Positions 33,527 to 43,282 of a DNA stretch of 64,000 nucleotides are shown here, one piece after another. Positions within the stretch are counted from its first letter, which is position 1, and each line of letters opens with the position of its first letter. The notes beneath the pieces are model-generated. The model was not told where the DNA came from. It worked only from the letters and a program-made list of their open reading frames with translations, and ran no database searches. The DNA comes from JAMXLO01 sp963818775 (GTDB taxonomy: Bacteria > Pseudomonadota > Alphaproteobacteria > Acetobacterales > Acetobacteraceae): contig CAWFUF010000021.1 of assembly GCA_963818775.1 (NCBI GenBank), forward strand, positions 124,001-188,000. The letters run 5' to 3'. Made by a program: the position numbers and the translations under genes.

Positions 33527-33760
33527 ATGAGCGGCTCAGTCATATCCGGCTATCCGGCAGCACCGCTGGGCGATCAAACTTGGATTAATTTAGCACGGGC
33601 GAGACAAAGTGAGGCAGCTTCCCAACTGGCCATGGACAGACTGCGCGGTGAGGGGGGCGCCATCAACATTGATCAGCAGGCTCTTTCGCAAGCCGGTGCC
33701 GCAGCGCAAGCGGCGAACGAGGGCGCGACGCCAAGTGACGGTCTCTGTATCGTGGCGTGA
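33527..33760 (+). CDS. Small protein of unknown function
   Basis: A 77-residue protein, MSGSVISGYPAAPLGDQTW onward, with an Ala/Gln-rich probable helix (about 20-60) and the C-terminus DGLCIVA. There is no signal peptide or membrane segment. The start has a near-perfect Shine-Dalgarno (AGGAGG, 5 bases before ATG), and a strong hairpin follows, so it looks like an expressed single gene. I recognise no family. Confidence 0.65.
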   Translation: MSGSVISGYPAAPLGDQTWINLARARQSEAASQLAMDRLRGEGGAINIDQQALSQAGAAAQAANEGATPSDGLCIVA

Positions 33761-33764
33761 CTAA

Positions 33765-33790
33765 CCTCGACGGGCGTATCGCCGTCGGGG
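33765..33790 (+). terminator. Hairpin after the small protein gene
   Basis: CCTCGACGGGCG, loop TAT, CGCCGTCGGGG: an 11-bp stem with one bulged G and one G-U pair, four bases after the stop codon. There is no T run, but the position and stability fit a terminator. The rest of the gap to 33.97 kb shows nothing recognisable. Confidence 0.6.
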
Positions 33791-33970
33791 ATTCGCATGG
33801 CAGAGGTCGTTCACATGGAAGGCCGGAGGAGCGCCTACGGTTGCTGACGCCGCGGGGAAGCGATGTGCGTTCAAGCCCCCAATTTTTCCGGGCCGGTCCG
33901 TAGCTACGCCGTGAATCAAACCCAGATCGATTTTGGAACTATCGCCAATTCAAACTGACATCATCACGCT

Positions 33971-35122
33971 CTAAGCTGTTATCGGCACGTCCGTTGCGCT
34001 CGGGGTATCGAGGTGCCCCGATGGATGCGCTCGCCATGCCGTCAGCCTGTGTCCCCAGCGCCGTCCCAGCCGATGCGTCGGCAGTTCGATCACGACATGC
34101 AAAAGGTAGGCGACGCTTATCGCGGTCGCTGCGGCAAGCAGGATGCACAAGCCCGGCGGCATGCCGCTTCCAGCGAGCGCACGCATAAGAATGTAGCCGT
34201 TCACCCCGTGGACGACGTAGAGCGGGTAGCTGATCTCCGCGGCGAAGTGAAGCAGCCGGCCTGAAAACAGCGAATCCGGCAGCGCAGCGCAGGAGATGAA
34301 CACCAGAGCTGCGGCGCCGTAGTTTATCGGAAGGATGATGGCAAAGCCCGGCCCGTAGATCGCCGGCTTTCCCAGGACGTAGAATGCGGCAAAGAGCAGG
34401 ATAACGATGGTGATCGCAGCTCGATTGCCGAGGAATCCCCGGAATCGGTAGTGCACTGCGACGCCGATAAACATGAAGATCAGCATCGGTCCGCTGAAGA
34501 GTGCGGCGCCCAGTGCGGTGTTCGACGGTGGATGGCTCAATCCGATCCACACCAGTGCCGCGATCGCAGCCGGCGCAAGAAAAGCCAGCGCGCTTCCAGA
34601 CCGCAGCAGGGGAGCGATCAAGAGACATACAACGTAGAACTTGACCTCGACCTCAAGGGTCCAGACGACATAGTCGATGTTCGGGCCACCGATCAGGTCC
34701 CTCACGCCCGGCAGGATGTGGCTGAGGACAGCGGTCGGTGGATAGGGAAACGCCCGATGCCAGCCGATGGCGGCCACACCGAGCGACACAACGGTTATGC
34801 CGAAGCCGACCATGTAGGTCGGATAGAGCCGCATGATGCGGGCTACCAGAAAACCGAGCCGCCCGTAGCTTGCGAACGAGAACGGAATGACGAACCCGCT
34901 CACCATGAAGAACAACGCCACGCCAAAGGCGGGCGGCGCGAACGGATAGGTGGCGGCGTATGCGCGCACGTAGGATGGCGTGGCCGGGGCGGCGGCCTGG
35001 AACGCGGGGAAGTGCGCCACTGACGCGATCGCCGCCGGGTCGATCCAGAAGCTAAAGTAATGTGAGAACATCACTGTGAGGGCCGCGATGCCGCGGAGCG
35101 CGTTGGCGAACTGGATCTTCAC
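33971..35122 (-). CDS. Membrane acyltransferase (OafA/acyltransferase-3 family)
   Basis: A 383-residue protein with about 10 membrane segments. ALRGIAALTVMFSHYF is the family opening, with the conserved Arg and His, and AVALFFMVSGFVIPF-like text follows. Acyltransferase-3 proteins O-acetylate or otherwise acylate exported polysaccharides, lipids or small molecules. No polysaccharide cluster surrounds it, so its acceptor is unknown. A low-complexity tail ends the protein. Confidence 0.87.
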   Translation of the reverse strand: MKIQFANALRGIAALTVMFSHYFSFWIDPAAIASVAHFPAFQAAAPATPSYVRAYAATYPFAPPAFGVALFFMVSGFVIPFSFASYGRLGFLVARIMRLYPTYMVGFGITVVSLGVAAIGWHRAFPYPPTAVLSHILPGVRDLIGGPNIDYVVWTLEVEVKFYVVCLLIAPLLRSGSALAFLAPAAIAALVWIGLSHPPSNTALGAALFSGPMLIFMFIGVAVHYRFRGFLGNRAAITIVILLFAAFYVLGKPAIYGPGFAIILPINYGAAALVFISCAALPDSLFSGRLLHFAAEISYPLYVVHGVNGYILMRALAGSGMPPGLCILLAAATAISVAYLLHVVIELPTHRLGRRWGHRLTAWRAHPSGHLDTPSATDVPITA

Positions 35123-35325
35123 GGCTGTCTTATGCTCTTCCTCGTGCGCTGATTAGCTACCCTTGGTTGAGGTGGCAAGCGCTCATCCGTGGCGCGACTG
35201 GGTGACGTAGGCGTCGCCCCCTGCTCGGTCTGGCGGAGACATAGCCTCGTGCATGCGGGGATGTAATCTGGCTTATGGGTCATTCATTTATGCTTTTCTC
35301 GACGAAATATGTTCGCTGCGTCGGA

Positions 35326-35562
35326 TCAATCGGAGAGCGGGACCGGTGTCGCTGACAGCGCCCGGCGCACGGAACGCAAGGATCGAGCGGCGCCCGGCCG
35401 TTCGCGCAGATCCACTCCCTCAAGAACCTCGATCCCACGCCAGATCGCTCGCGCGGCCTCGGTCAGCGCTTCCCCATCGGGGTGCCCAACTGCCTGCTCT
35501 GTGAACCCGCGCGCGATCGTGCGGGCAATGGCGATGAACTGATAGGGAATCGGTGTGGCCAT
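35326..35562 (-). CDS. Hypothetical protein
   Basis: A 78-residue ORF starting MATPIPYQFIAIARTIARG with a good Shine-Dalgarno (CAGGAG, 5-6 bases upstream). Predicted helices dominate (HPDGEALTEAARAIWRGIEV), ending in an Arg-rich segment. I recognise no family. The flanking ~200-base stretches on each side hold no gene that I can support. Confidence 0.5.
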   Translation of the reverse strand: MATPIPYQFIAIARTIARGFTEQAVGHPDGEALTEAARAIWRGIEVLEGVDLRERPGAARSLRSVRRALSATPVPLSD

Positions 35563-35780
35563 GGTCGCTCCTGCGTTAGGCTGCGCGACACTGCCTCGGC
35601 GGCGGGCCGCGCCGCTAGACCCGATTGGCGCAGTCAGGACACAGGTCCGCGCGCTGGAGGACGTGGGCACCAATGCGACCATCCGCGTGGGCCCGGCACG
35701 TGCTCTTTCGGCACCACAAGGGCATCGCGGTGTCGCCCCCGGCTCTGGTCTCGCGTCAGGACTCGTGGTGAATTCGGATT

Positions 35781-36413
35781 ATGGAAGCGCTTAGAACTCT
35801 GTTGCCCGTGTTCGGGATTTTCATTCCGGCCTTGATACTGCCGGGACCCGATTTCATTGGGGTCGTCCGCTCCTCGATGACGCGTGGTGCGGCCGGCGGC
35901 CTCCGGACGACTATAGGCGTATCTGCCGGTCTCGGGTTCTATGCAACGCTCAGTTTGCTTGGCTTGTCGGCAGTGCTTGTCGAGTATCAGTGGCTGACCT
36001 GGGCGGTCCGCCTGCTTGGCAGTGCATACCTGATCTATCTCGGGATCAGACTGCTTCGCGCGAAACCCCTTCAGACAGGCAACGGTACGGTGCAGGCCCC
36101 CGTGCAGGGTAATGCGTTCGTCTTCGGGTTTCTGGTCACGCTGACAAACCCGAAAGCGATTGTGCTGTTTGCCAGCGTGTTCGCAACGTCGGTCACCAGC
36201 AGCACGCCGTCGTGGCTGATGACGCTTATGATCTGTCTGGTCGTCCTGAGCGCTCTTGTCTGGTATTCGATTGTGACCCTGTTCATGTCATCCGCGCCTG
36301 TGATGCGGCGCTTCCAGCATGCCCGCCATTGGATTGAGAGAGTGGCGGGCGTCTGCTTCGTCGCAATCGGTATCCGCATTTTTGCCGGCGCGCGGCCGCC
36401 AGTGGCGCCCTAG
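35781..36413 (+). CDS. LysE/RhtB family amino acid exporter
   Basis: A 210-residue inner-membrane protein with about six hydrophobic segments. LILPGPDFIGVVRSSMTRG near the N-terminus is the LysE/RhtB signature, and LLGSAYLIYLGIRLLRAK and GFLVTLTNPKAIVLF are family segments. Such proteins export amino acids such as threonine, homoserine or lysine. The substrate is unknown. It stands alone and converges on a small leftward gene. Confidence 0.9.
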   Translation: MEALRTLLPVFGIFIPALILPGPDFIGVVRSSMTRGAAGGLRTTIGVSAGLGFYATLSLLGLSAVLVEYQWLTWAVRLLGSAYLIYLGIRLLRAKPLQTGNGTVQAPVQGNAFVFGFLVTLTNPKAIVLFASVFATSVTSSTPSWLMTLMICLVVLSALVWYSIVTLFMSSAPVMRRFQHARHWIERVAGVCFVAIGIRIFAGARPPVAP

Positions 36414-36422
36414 GCTGCCGCG

Positions 36423-36626
36423 CTACCTCAACTGGGGTGGAAACAGCCGCGTCAAGTCGGCCCAGACTTCGAACGAATAAACACGCCGCGAGGACGAGGA
36501 CTGGTTGCTCGCCTGGAGAATGGCGGAGGCGTGTTCAATCGCAGCGGCGAGAGTCTCGGCGACGATTTCCGCCGGAAACAGCATGTGGCCGCGTTCATCC
36601 AGCATGTTGCAACGAAAGGCCGGCAT
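36423..36626 (-). CDS. Small hypothetical protein
   Basis: A 67-residue protein, MPAFRCNMLDERGHMLFPAE onward, with an alpha/beta pattern like small proteins of the DUF6894 kind found beside stress regulators in alphaproteobacteria; that match is tentative. The ATG has AAAGGA upstream. It is downstream of, and on the same strand as, a receiver gene. Confidence 0.6.
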   Translation of the reverse strand: MPAFRCNMLDERGHMLFPAEIVAETLAAAIEHASAILQASNQSSSSRRVYSFEVWADLTRLFPPQLR

Positions 36627-36643
36627 GGGTCGTTTCCTTTCAG

Positions 36644-37069
36644 TCAAGGCGGGAGCGCCGCTATTTCCCTGCTGCTGGCTTTCGCCGCCATGCTTTTCGT
36701 CCCCAGAGCCGGTCGCTGATGACCGTGAAGCGCCTCCCCAACCGTCGCAAGCAGAACGTTCGCCCTGAACGGTTTGAACAGATGCGGGCGCCCACTCGCG
36801 ACCAGGCCAATGTGCTCCTGCGGGTCACCCGTCATTTCAATGACCGCCGCACCAATGTTGTGCGCAAGGACAGCGACATCAGCACCAGGGCCGTCTGGCA
36901 GAACGCTGTCGATAAGCGCCACATCCATATGCGATGTTCGCAATATTGCCTGCGCCTCTGCCACAGTAGTTGCAGAGCTTACGTGGTACAACGTTTCGAG
37001 CATCGTCTGAAGAACGTCCTGAGCAAACGGTTCATCCTCGACAATCAAGATATGGAAACCCCGCGCCAT
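36644..37069 (-). CDS. Stand-alone response regulator receiver protein
   Basis: A 141-residue protein starting MARGFHILIVEDEP, consisting of one receiver domain (about 5-122) and a short tail. The pocket (VEDE), acceptor Asp in ALIDSVLPDG, Thr in EMTGD and Lys in LFKPF are intact. The preceding in-frame sequence is not receiver-like, so the internal ATG with AAAGG is preferred. It probably forms a leftward group with its small neighbours. Confidence 0.82.
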   Translation of the reverse strand: MARGFHILIVEDEPFAQDVLQTMLETLYHVSSATTVAEAQAILRTSHMDVALIDSVLPDGPGADVAVLAHNIGAAVIEMTGDPQEHIGLVASGRPHLFKPFRANVLLATVGEALHGHQRPALGTKSMAAKASSREIAALPP

Positions 37070-37095
37070 TCGTGCCTTTTGCTCCCAGTCTTGGT

Positions 37096-37416
37096 CTATA
37101 AATGAGTCGCCGTTCTGTGGCGTTCGGCAAGCATGAGGCCAATCCTCGCCGCCACTTTCGTTGCGGCCACAATTGCAGCTTCCACGTTGGCTTCGGTGCC
37201 CGATGAAAGCATTACCTCGGTGCACGAAATGCTTTGGCCAGCACGTTTAAGTATCACATACCGGGCATAGGAATCTGATCTTCGGACAATAAGCCTCAGC
37301 CCCGGAAACTCGGCTGATAAGTTACCATCCGATACTGTTTGCCAACCCTCGGGCACCTTGCTCCGCCTCACGGTAATGCAGGCCGCAATCGGCGACCCGG
37401 AGAGAGCAAAGATCAA
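37096..37416 (-). CDS. Hypothetical protein
   Basis: An ORF of about 106 residues with a compact alpha/beta pattern (FPGLRLIVRRSDSYARYVIL, then TEANVEAAIVAATKVAARIG). The first 15-20 residues may not be translated. No family is recognised. It lies just upstream of a receiver gene on the same strand. Confidence 0.5.
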   Translation of the reverse strand: MIFALSGSPIAACITVRRSKVPEGWQTVSDGNLSAEFPGLRLIVRRSDSYARYVILKRAGQSISCTEVMLSSGTEANVEAAIVAATKVAARIGLMLAERHRTATHL

Positions 37417-37496
37417 GATAAGAATTTATAGCAGCAGTTCAAAGGCTGGTGCGTCTGTCCGGTACCAGATAAACGGTTGTACAGAATGGTACAGTG

Positions 37497-38222
37497 CTAA
37501 TCCGCTGGCCCGAGAATCCTGTCTCGATTTTCCTGAATTATGCGGTAGCAGTCGCAGGCAGCGGTTGTCAGACCATCGTGATCGAGGATGAGAACATGCC
37601 CACGCAGTAGCCGGACGAGGCCGGCGGTTTGAAGCGTGCTGGCTGCCACTGACACGCCCGATCGGCGGACACCCAACATCACCGACAGGAATTCCTGAGT
37701 CATCGGCAGATTGTCGGTGTCCGTTCTATCACGGACCATCAACAACCACCGCGCCAGTCGTTCGGGCAAATTGTGGCGGGCATTGCAAGCAGCCACTTGC
37801 GAGGTCTGAACCATCTGCATCTCGATGAGACGCAGACAATGGTGTCGAAGGCTTTCGGATCGCTCGACGGCAGAGCGTAGTGCAGTAGCACTCATTCGAT
37901 ATACGTCGCCGGCAACCTGAGTGAATGCGCGATGAACCGACCACGGCTCCGCGTTGAGGATCACTGACGCACCGGCAAATCCTTCTCGTCCGAGCAGGCC
38001 CACTTCGACCCGTCCCTGGTCATGAGTGTCGGCTGTCAGCGAGACGACGCCATTCTCTATAAAGAAAACGTCGGTTATCGGGCTGTTCCCTTCGTGAAGA
38101 ACCTGCCCCAAAACCATCGTCATGCGGCTCAGGTGGGGACGTAGTTGCTCAATTTCGCTGACCGGCAGCGCCGCCAGAATATGATTGCGGTACACCGCCT
38201 CGCTGGCATCATCGCGGGCCAT
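37497..38222 (-). CDS. Crp/Fnr family transcriptional regulator
   Basis: A 241-residue regulator with a cyclic-nucleotide-binding-like beta barrel (about 15-130: VFFIENGVVSLTAD, VGLLGREGFAGASVIL) and a Crp-type winged helix (about 150-225: MTQEFLSVMLGVRRSGVSVA). It lacks the N-terminal FNR cysteines, so it is not an oxygen-sensing FNR; the ligand is unknown. The start MARDDASEA has GGGAG upstream inside a hairpin. It diverges from a receiver gene. Confidence 0.85.
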   Translation of the reverse strand: MARDDASEAVYRNHILAALPVSEIEQLRPHLSRMTMVLGQVLHEGNSPITDVFFIENGVVSLTADTHDQGRVEVGLLGREGFAGASVILNAEPWSVHRAFTQVAGDVYRMSATALRSAVERSESLRHHCLRLIEMQMVQTSQVAACNARHNLPERLARWLLMVRDRTDTDNLPMTQEFLSVMLGVRRSGVSVAASTLQTAGLVRLLRGHVLILDHDGLTTAACDCYRIIQENRDRILGPAD

Positions 38223-38229
38223 TAGCTGC

Positions 38230-38249
38230 GCTCCCGTCAGGGCGGGAGC
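38230..38249 (-). promoter_or_regulatory. Hairpin covering the ribosome-binding site of the Crp/Fnr gene
   Basis: On the minus strand, GCTCCCG, loop CCCTGA, CGGGAGC. The 3' arm contains GGGAG, the likely Shine-Dalgarno, ending about 8 bases before the ATG. A 7-bp GC-rich stem here could limit translation and might act as a switch. Confidence 0.45.
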
Positions 38250-38486
38250 ACAGGCGTGTCTCTCTGTCACCTGCGCCCACAAGTGCCGACAGGCAATAGC
38301 CCCATGCTACGGCGCTTCCGGTCTCAGGGATAGCCCGCACATCTGAGGCCGCTCCGGCAGTGCCGCAACCGTGTTTTGACGGCCGCCTTGCAGTGTCCGA
38401 TAGCGTACACAAGTCCCTAGCCGACACCAGAAAAAGTCTGTGGCTTTTCCACAGGTGGACCATCCTGTGAACCCCGGAGGCATGCC

Positions 38487-38843
38487 ATGAGGGTCCTGCT
38501 CGTGGATGACGATGAACTTGTCCGATTTGCCCTTATGGAGATGCTCAGCGACGCAGGTTATGAAGTCGTTGAGACCGGCGATCCAGTTGATGCTTTGGGC
38601 TTACCCGAACACCTCGGCCCCCCGGACGTGTTGATTACGGACATTGACCTTCATTCAGAACTGAATGGCTTTGAGGTGGCGTCCTACGCGCATCAGCTCT
38701 GGCCGAAGGTACGGATTATCCTTATCAGCGGGCTTCCCGCCGATCGCACAGGGCGATCGCTCGATCCGCGTGACCGCTATATCCAAAAACCCTTGTCCGT
38801 CGATCGCCTGCTTGGAGCAATCGCGCAATTGGCTGCTGATTGA
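38487..38843 (+). CDS. Stand-alone response regulator receiver protein
   Basis: A 118-residue protein that is a bare receiver domain. MRVLLVDDDELVR gives the acidic pocket, LITDIDLHS the acceptor Asp, LISG the switch Ser and YIQKPL the Lys. The start has a strong Shine-Dalgarno (GGAGG). It diverges from the Crp/Fnr regulator and is one of four orphan receivers in the window. Confidence 0.85.
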   Translation: MRVLLVDDDELVRFALMEMLSDAGYEVVETGDPVDALGLPEHLGPPDVLITDIDLHSELNGFEVASYAHQLWPKVRIILISGLPADRTGRSLDPRDRYIQKPLSVDRLLGAIAQLAAD

Positions 38844-38866
38844 TCCGGCGGCTCGGTGCCAACGGC

Positions 38867-39955
<1,089 letters not shown>

Positions 39956-39974
39956 GCGTGGTAATCTGGCGACG

Positions 39975-41447
39975 ATGACCGCGATCCGCCATCCCGCCGT
40001 CGCCGGTACCTTCTATCCGGCCGAGCGCGACGCGCTGGAGCGGCAGCTCGCGCTGTTTCTGTCCGAGGCGGGCAACGAGGCGCCCTCGCCCAGGCTGCCC
40101 AAGGCGATCATCGGCCCGCATGCGGGATACATGTATTCCGGCGCGGTGGCGGCGCGGGCCTATGCACGCCTGGCCGCCGCGCGCGGGCGGATCAGCCGCG
40201 TCGTGCTTATTGGGCCATCGCATCACGTGGCGTTTCGTGGCCTGGCCGTGGATACCGCGGAGGCCTGGGCGATGCCGGGCGGCACAGTGGCGCTGGATAC
40301 CGAGGCGATCGGTCGGTTGCGCGGCCTCCCCATGGTAGGCGAGCTCGACGTCGCGTATCAGCGGGAGCATGCGCTGGAAGTGCACGTGCCGTTCCTGCAG
40401 CACGTGCTGGGCGAGTTCCGCCTGGTCCCGATCGTTGCCGGCGACGCGCCAGCCGAGGCGGTCGCCGCGGTGTTCGACGCGCTGTGGGGCGGGCCGGAGA
40501 CGCTGTTCGTGGTGTCGACGGACCTGTCGCACTACCTGGACTACGCCGCGTGCCGGCAGGTCGACCAATCAACGGCGGAGGCAATCGAGCGGTTCGATCC
40601 CGCCATCACGCCGACGCAGGCCTGCGGAGCGGTGCCGACGCGTGGGCTGCTGCTGGCGGCGCGGCAACGGGGGATGACGATCGAGCGGCTCGACCTGCGC
40701 AACTCCGGCGACACGGCCGGCCCGCGCGATCGCGTGGTGGGCTACGGCGCCTGGGCGCTCTACGAGGGTCCACCGCCGGACGCGGAGACGGTTGCGGTCG
40801 AGGCGCTGGGTCCGACGCTGATCGAGCTGGCGCGGCGCTCGATCGCTATAGGGATCGATACCGGTCGACCGGCGCAGGTCACGGCTGATGGCGACCTGCC
40901 GCCACTGCTGGCCGCGCCGGGTGCCGCGTTCGTCACGCTCCGACGCCGCGACGGGGCGCTGCGCGGCTGCATCGGTTCGGCGTTGGCGACGCGGCCGCTG
41001 ATCGTCGATGTTACGCAGCATGCGTTCAACGCGGCGTTCCGCGACCCGCGGTTCCCGCGGCTGGACTGGCTGGAGCTGGCGGGGCTGTCGCTTTCGGTCT
41101 CGGTGCTGACGCCGCCAGAGCCGATGCAGTTCTCCGGAGAGGCCGGGCTGCTGGCGCAGCTACGCCCAGGGGTGGACGGCCTGATCATCGAGGATCTGGG
41201 GCGGCGCGCGCTATTCCTGCCCAGCGTGTGGGAGGAGTTGGCGGACCAGCGGCAGTTCCTGATGGCGCTGAAGCTGAAGGCGGCACTGCCGGCGGGTCAC
41301 TTCTCGCCGGAGTTTTGCGCGCAGCGGTTCCGCTCGATCGAGGTGAAGGGGGCGATGGAGGAGGGCTGCGGCGCGGTCGAGGGGCTGCTGGGATGGTCGG
41401 TCCTCCCGGCGCCTACGGCCCGTCGCTCCGATGGATCATCAGCATAA
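39975..41447 (+). CDS. Fused Memo-AMMECR1 protein (AmmeMemoRadiSam B-A)
   Basis: A 490-residue fusion. The N-terminal Memo domain (about 1-265; HPAVAGTFYPAE, GPHAGYMYSGAVAA, DLSHYLDY) is related to class III extradiol dioxygenases and may bind metal. The C-terminal AMMECR1 domain (about 285-475) carries the hallmark LRGCIGS. The two are separate proteins in eukaryotes, and their fusion supports a joint role with the divergent radical SAM enzyme. The substrate is unknown. The start MTAIRHPAV matches the Memo N-terminus. Confidence 0.9.
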   Translation: MTAIRHPAVAGTFYPAERDALERQLALFLSEAGNEAPSPRLPKAIIGPHAGYMYSGAVAARAYARLAAARGRISRVVLIGPSHHVAFRGLAVDTAEAWAMPGGTVALDTEAIGRLRGLPMVGELDVAYQREHALEVHVPFLQHVLGEFRLVPIVAGDAPAEAVAAVFDALWGGPETLFVVSTDLSHYLDYAACRQVDQSTAEAIERFDPAITPTQACGAVPTRGLLLAARQRGMTIERLDLRNSGDTAGPRDRVVGYGAWALYEGPPPDAETVAVEALGPTLIELARRSIAIGIDTGRPAQVTADGDLPPLLAAPGAAFVTLRRRDGALRGCIGSALATRPLIVDVTQHAFNAAFRDPRFPRLDWLELAGLSLSVSVLTPPEPMQFSGEAGLLAQLRPGVDGLIIEDLGRRALFLPSVWEELADQRQFLMALKLKAALPAGHFSPEFCAQRFRSIEVKGAMEEGCGAVEGLLGWSVLPAPTARRSDGSSA

Positions 41448-41778
41448 GCGCCCGGCGCAGACGCAAGATCCCGCCGCGCGTCTGACCCTGGTCGCACATT
41501 CGCTGGCCTTCACTCGACAGGAACGTGACCTCCTGGGGCGGCGGCGAGCCGGCAACCCGCACCATCTGGCTGACGCGGTCCAGCAGGTGCAGGCAGTATT
41601 CCGGCGTGTCGCTGGTCACCTGCTGCGGGGCCGGTGACTGGCTCGCCACCGGAACAGTGCCGAGCCACACCGTCGCTGCCCCGAGGCTGAGTGTCCGCGC
41701 GATGGGTCCCATGCCGGCCAGAATGCCACCTGCGAGCTCACGCCGTCGTGGGGCCGGCATGACAACGATGTTAGCCAC
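41413..41778 (-). CDS. Hypothetical exported protein at the end of the HtrA/two-component operon
   Basis: A protein of about 121 residues with a hydrophobic export signal (IARTLSLGAATVWLGTVPVA) and a mature part with two Cys (PEYCLHLL, QRMCDQG) that may form a disulfide. No family is recognised. The GTG overlaps the histidine-kinase stop by 8 bases; an ATG six codons later is possible. The 3' end overlaps the opposing Memo-AMMECR1 gene by 35 bases. Position suggests an envelope role tied to the operon. Confidence 0.65.
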   Translation of the reverse strand: MANIVVMPAPRRRELAGGILAGMGPIARTLSLGAATVWLGTVPVASQSPAPQQVTSDTPEYCLHLLDRVSQMVRVAGSPPPQEVTFLSSEGQRMCDQGQTRGGILRLRRALMLMIHRSDGP

Positions 41779-43249
41779 CCTGGGCCGGTTCTTCGTGTCC
41801 CGGCAGCGACAGGATCGCGATCAGCCCAGGGGATGCGTCGGCGAGGCGGAGGCCGCCGCCGTGCAGTTGCGCGACCGCCTGCACCAATGCCAGTCCAAGC
41901 CCGGAGCCCGGCGTGTTGCGGGCACTCTCGCCGCGAAAGAACCGTTCGGCGGCGCGCGCCCGGTCCGCTTCGGGAATTCCAGGGCCCTGGTCAGCCACCG
42001 CAATCTCCACGCCGGTCGGTGTCAGTGTGGCCGACAGTCGCACCGCGCCACCAGGCGGCGAGAACTTCACCGCATTGTCGACCAGATTGGCCACCGCCTG
42101 CTGGATCAGTTCGCGATCGCCGAATGCCGGCAGCCTCTCAGGCGCCTGCACCGTCAGCGCGATGCCGTTCTCCTCGGCCACCGCCCCGTACAGCTCGGCC
42201 ACATCGGCGAGCAGCGGCGCCACGTCGAGCGTGGTGAACGCCGCCCGACGCGAGCCGGCCTCGATCTCGGCGATGCGCAGCAAGGCCTGGAACACCGCGA
42301 CGATGCCGTCAAGGTCGGCGGTCGCCCGCTCGACGGCGGCGCGCAGTTCCGCGGCCGTCTCGGCATGCGCCGACGCGTCCTCCAGCCTGGCGCGGGCGCG
42401 GGTGATCGGCGTGCGCAGGTCGTGCGCGATCGCGTTCGACACCTCGCGCACGCCCTCCATCAGCCGCGCCATGCGGTCCAGCATATCGTTGATCGTCTCG
42501 GCGAGCTGGTCGAACTCATCGCCGCGGCCGGACAGTTTCACGCGCTGGGTGAAGTCGCCGGCCGCGATCGCCGCGGCGGTGGCCGAGACGTTGCCGAGCG
42601 CGCGGCGGAACAGGCTGCGCACCACGAGAGCGCCGCCGGTGGCCATCACCAGCACCACAAGCAGCGCCCACAACAGCGCGTCGGTCAGCAGCGAGCGCAA
42701 CTGCGCGCGCACCCGCACGTCGCGGCCGATCAGCAGGTGCAAACCGCCTTGCAGTTCCAGGCTCTGCACCAGCGCCAGCGAACGCATGCCTGCGCGCTCG
42801 ATCGACAGTTCGTACCAGTCGTTATTGCGCGCCGCCCCTTGCGGCCAGTACTGCAGGTTACCGGCGATCCTCTGTCCATCGGGACCGACCAGCAGGTAGA
42901 TCGCATCGTCCTCGACGTCCTGCGTCAGGCGATCATTGATGGTCACCACCAGCGCGGGCAGCCCTGACTCGTCGTAGCGCTCGGCCAGGCTCTGCGCGTC
43001 GGCCTCGATCGCCGCGACGGTCTGCCGGTCGAGCAGCCCCGCGGTCTCCCACCATAGGAACATTGCCAGCGCGGCCGCACTGGCCGCGAGCAGCAGGGCG
43101 TAGATCGCGGCGAAGCGAAAGCCGGCCGAGCGAAGCAGGCGCCGTGAGGCGAGGCGCGGCAGCGAGTCTGCCCCTCCCCTTGCGGGAGGGGGTTGGGGGA
43201 GGGGGCTGGTGGAGTGCCCCCGCCCCCTCCCCCCAACCCCCTCCCGCAA
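41771..43249 (-). CDS. HAMP-domain sensor histidine kinase
   Basis: About 492 residues as read. A membrane helix (about 42-66) is followed by a periplasmic sensor of ~115 residues, a second helix (about 185-208), HAMP (about 210-262), the phosphoacceptor motif AIAHDLRTPITRAR, then N box AVANLVDNAVKFSPP, G1 VADQGPGIP and G2 TPGSGLGLALVQAV. Orthodox kinase pairing with the upstream OmpR-type regulator. The only canonical start is a TTG inside a GC-rich palindrome, so the first 30 or so residues (Gly/Pro/Arg-rich) are repeat-encoded and the true start is uncertain. Confidence 0.87.
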   Translation of the reverse strand: MREGVGGRGRGHSTSPLPQPPPARGGADSLPRLASRRLLRSAGFRFAAIYALLLAASAAALAMFLWWETAGLLDRQTVAAIEADAQSLAERYDESGLPALVVTINDRLTQDVEDDAIYLLVGPDGQRIAGNLQYWPQGAARNNDWYELSIERAGMRSLALVQSLELQGGLHLLIGRDVRVRAQLRSLLTDALLWALLVVLVMATGGALVVRSLFRRALGNVSATAAAIAAGDFTQRVKLSGRGDEFDQLAETINDMLDRMARLMEGVREVSNAIAHDLRTPITRARARLEDASAHAETAAELRAAVERATADLDGIVAVFQALLRIAEIEAGSRRAAFTTLDVAPLLADVAELYGAVAEENGIALTVQAPERLPAFGDRELIQQAVANLVDNAVKFSPPGGAVRLSATLTPTGVEIAVADQGPGIPEADRARAAERFFRGESARNTPGSGLGLALVQAVAQLHGGGLRLADASPGLIAILSLPGHEEPAQGG

Positions 43250-43258
43250 GGGGAGGGG
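43171..43258. repeat. Long GC-rich palindrome at the regulator/kinase junction
   Basis: A left arm of 35 bases (beginning CCCCTCCCCTTGCGGG) and a right arm of 36 bases (ending CCCGCAAGGGGAGGGG) are reverse complements apart from one extra C; the loop is 17 bases. It fills the space between the response regulator stop and the kinase body. It resembles GC-rich dispersed repeats and could attenuate kinase expression relative to the regulator. Confidence 0.82.
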
Positions 43259-43282
43259 GAGACTATCGCGGTATCGGGCACG

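Noticed and set aside
35123..35780. Several short plus-strand frames around the 78-codon minus gene
   Set aside because: None has a good ribosome site together with protein-like composition; I kept only the minus-strand ORF with a clear Shine-Dalgarno.
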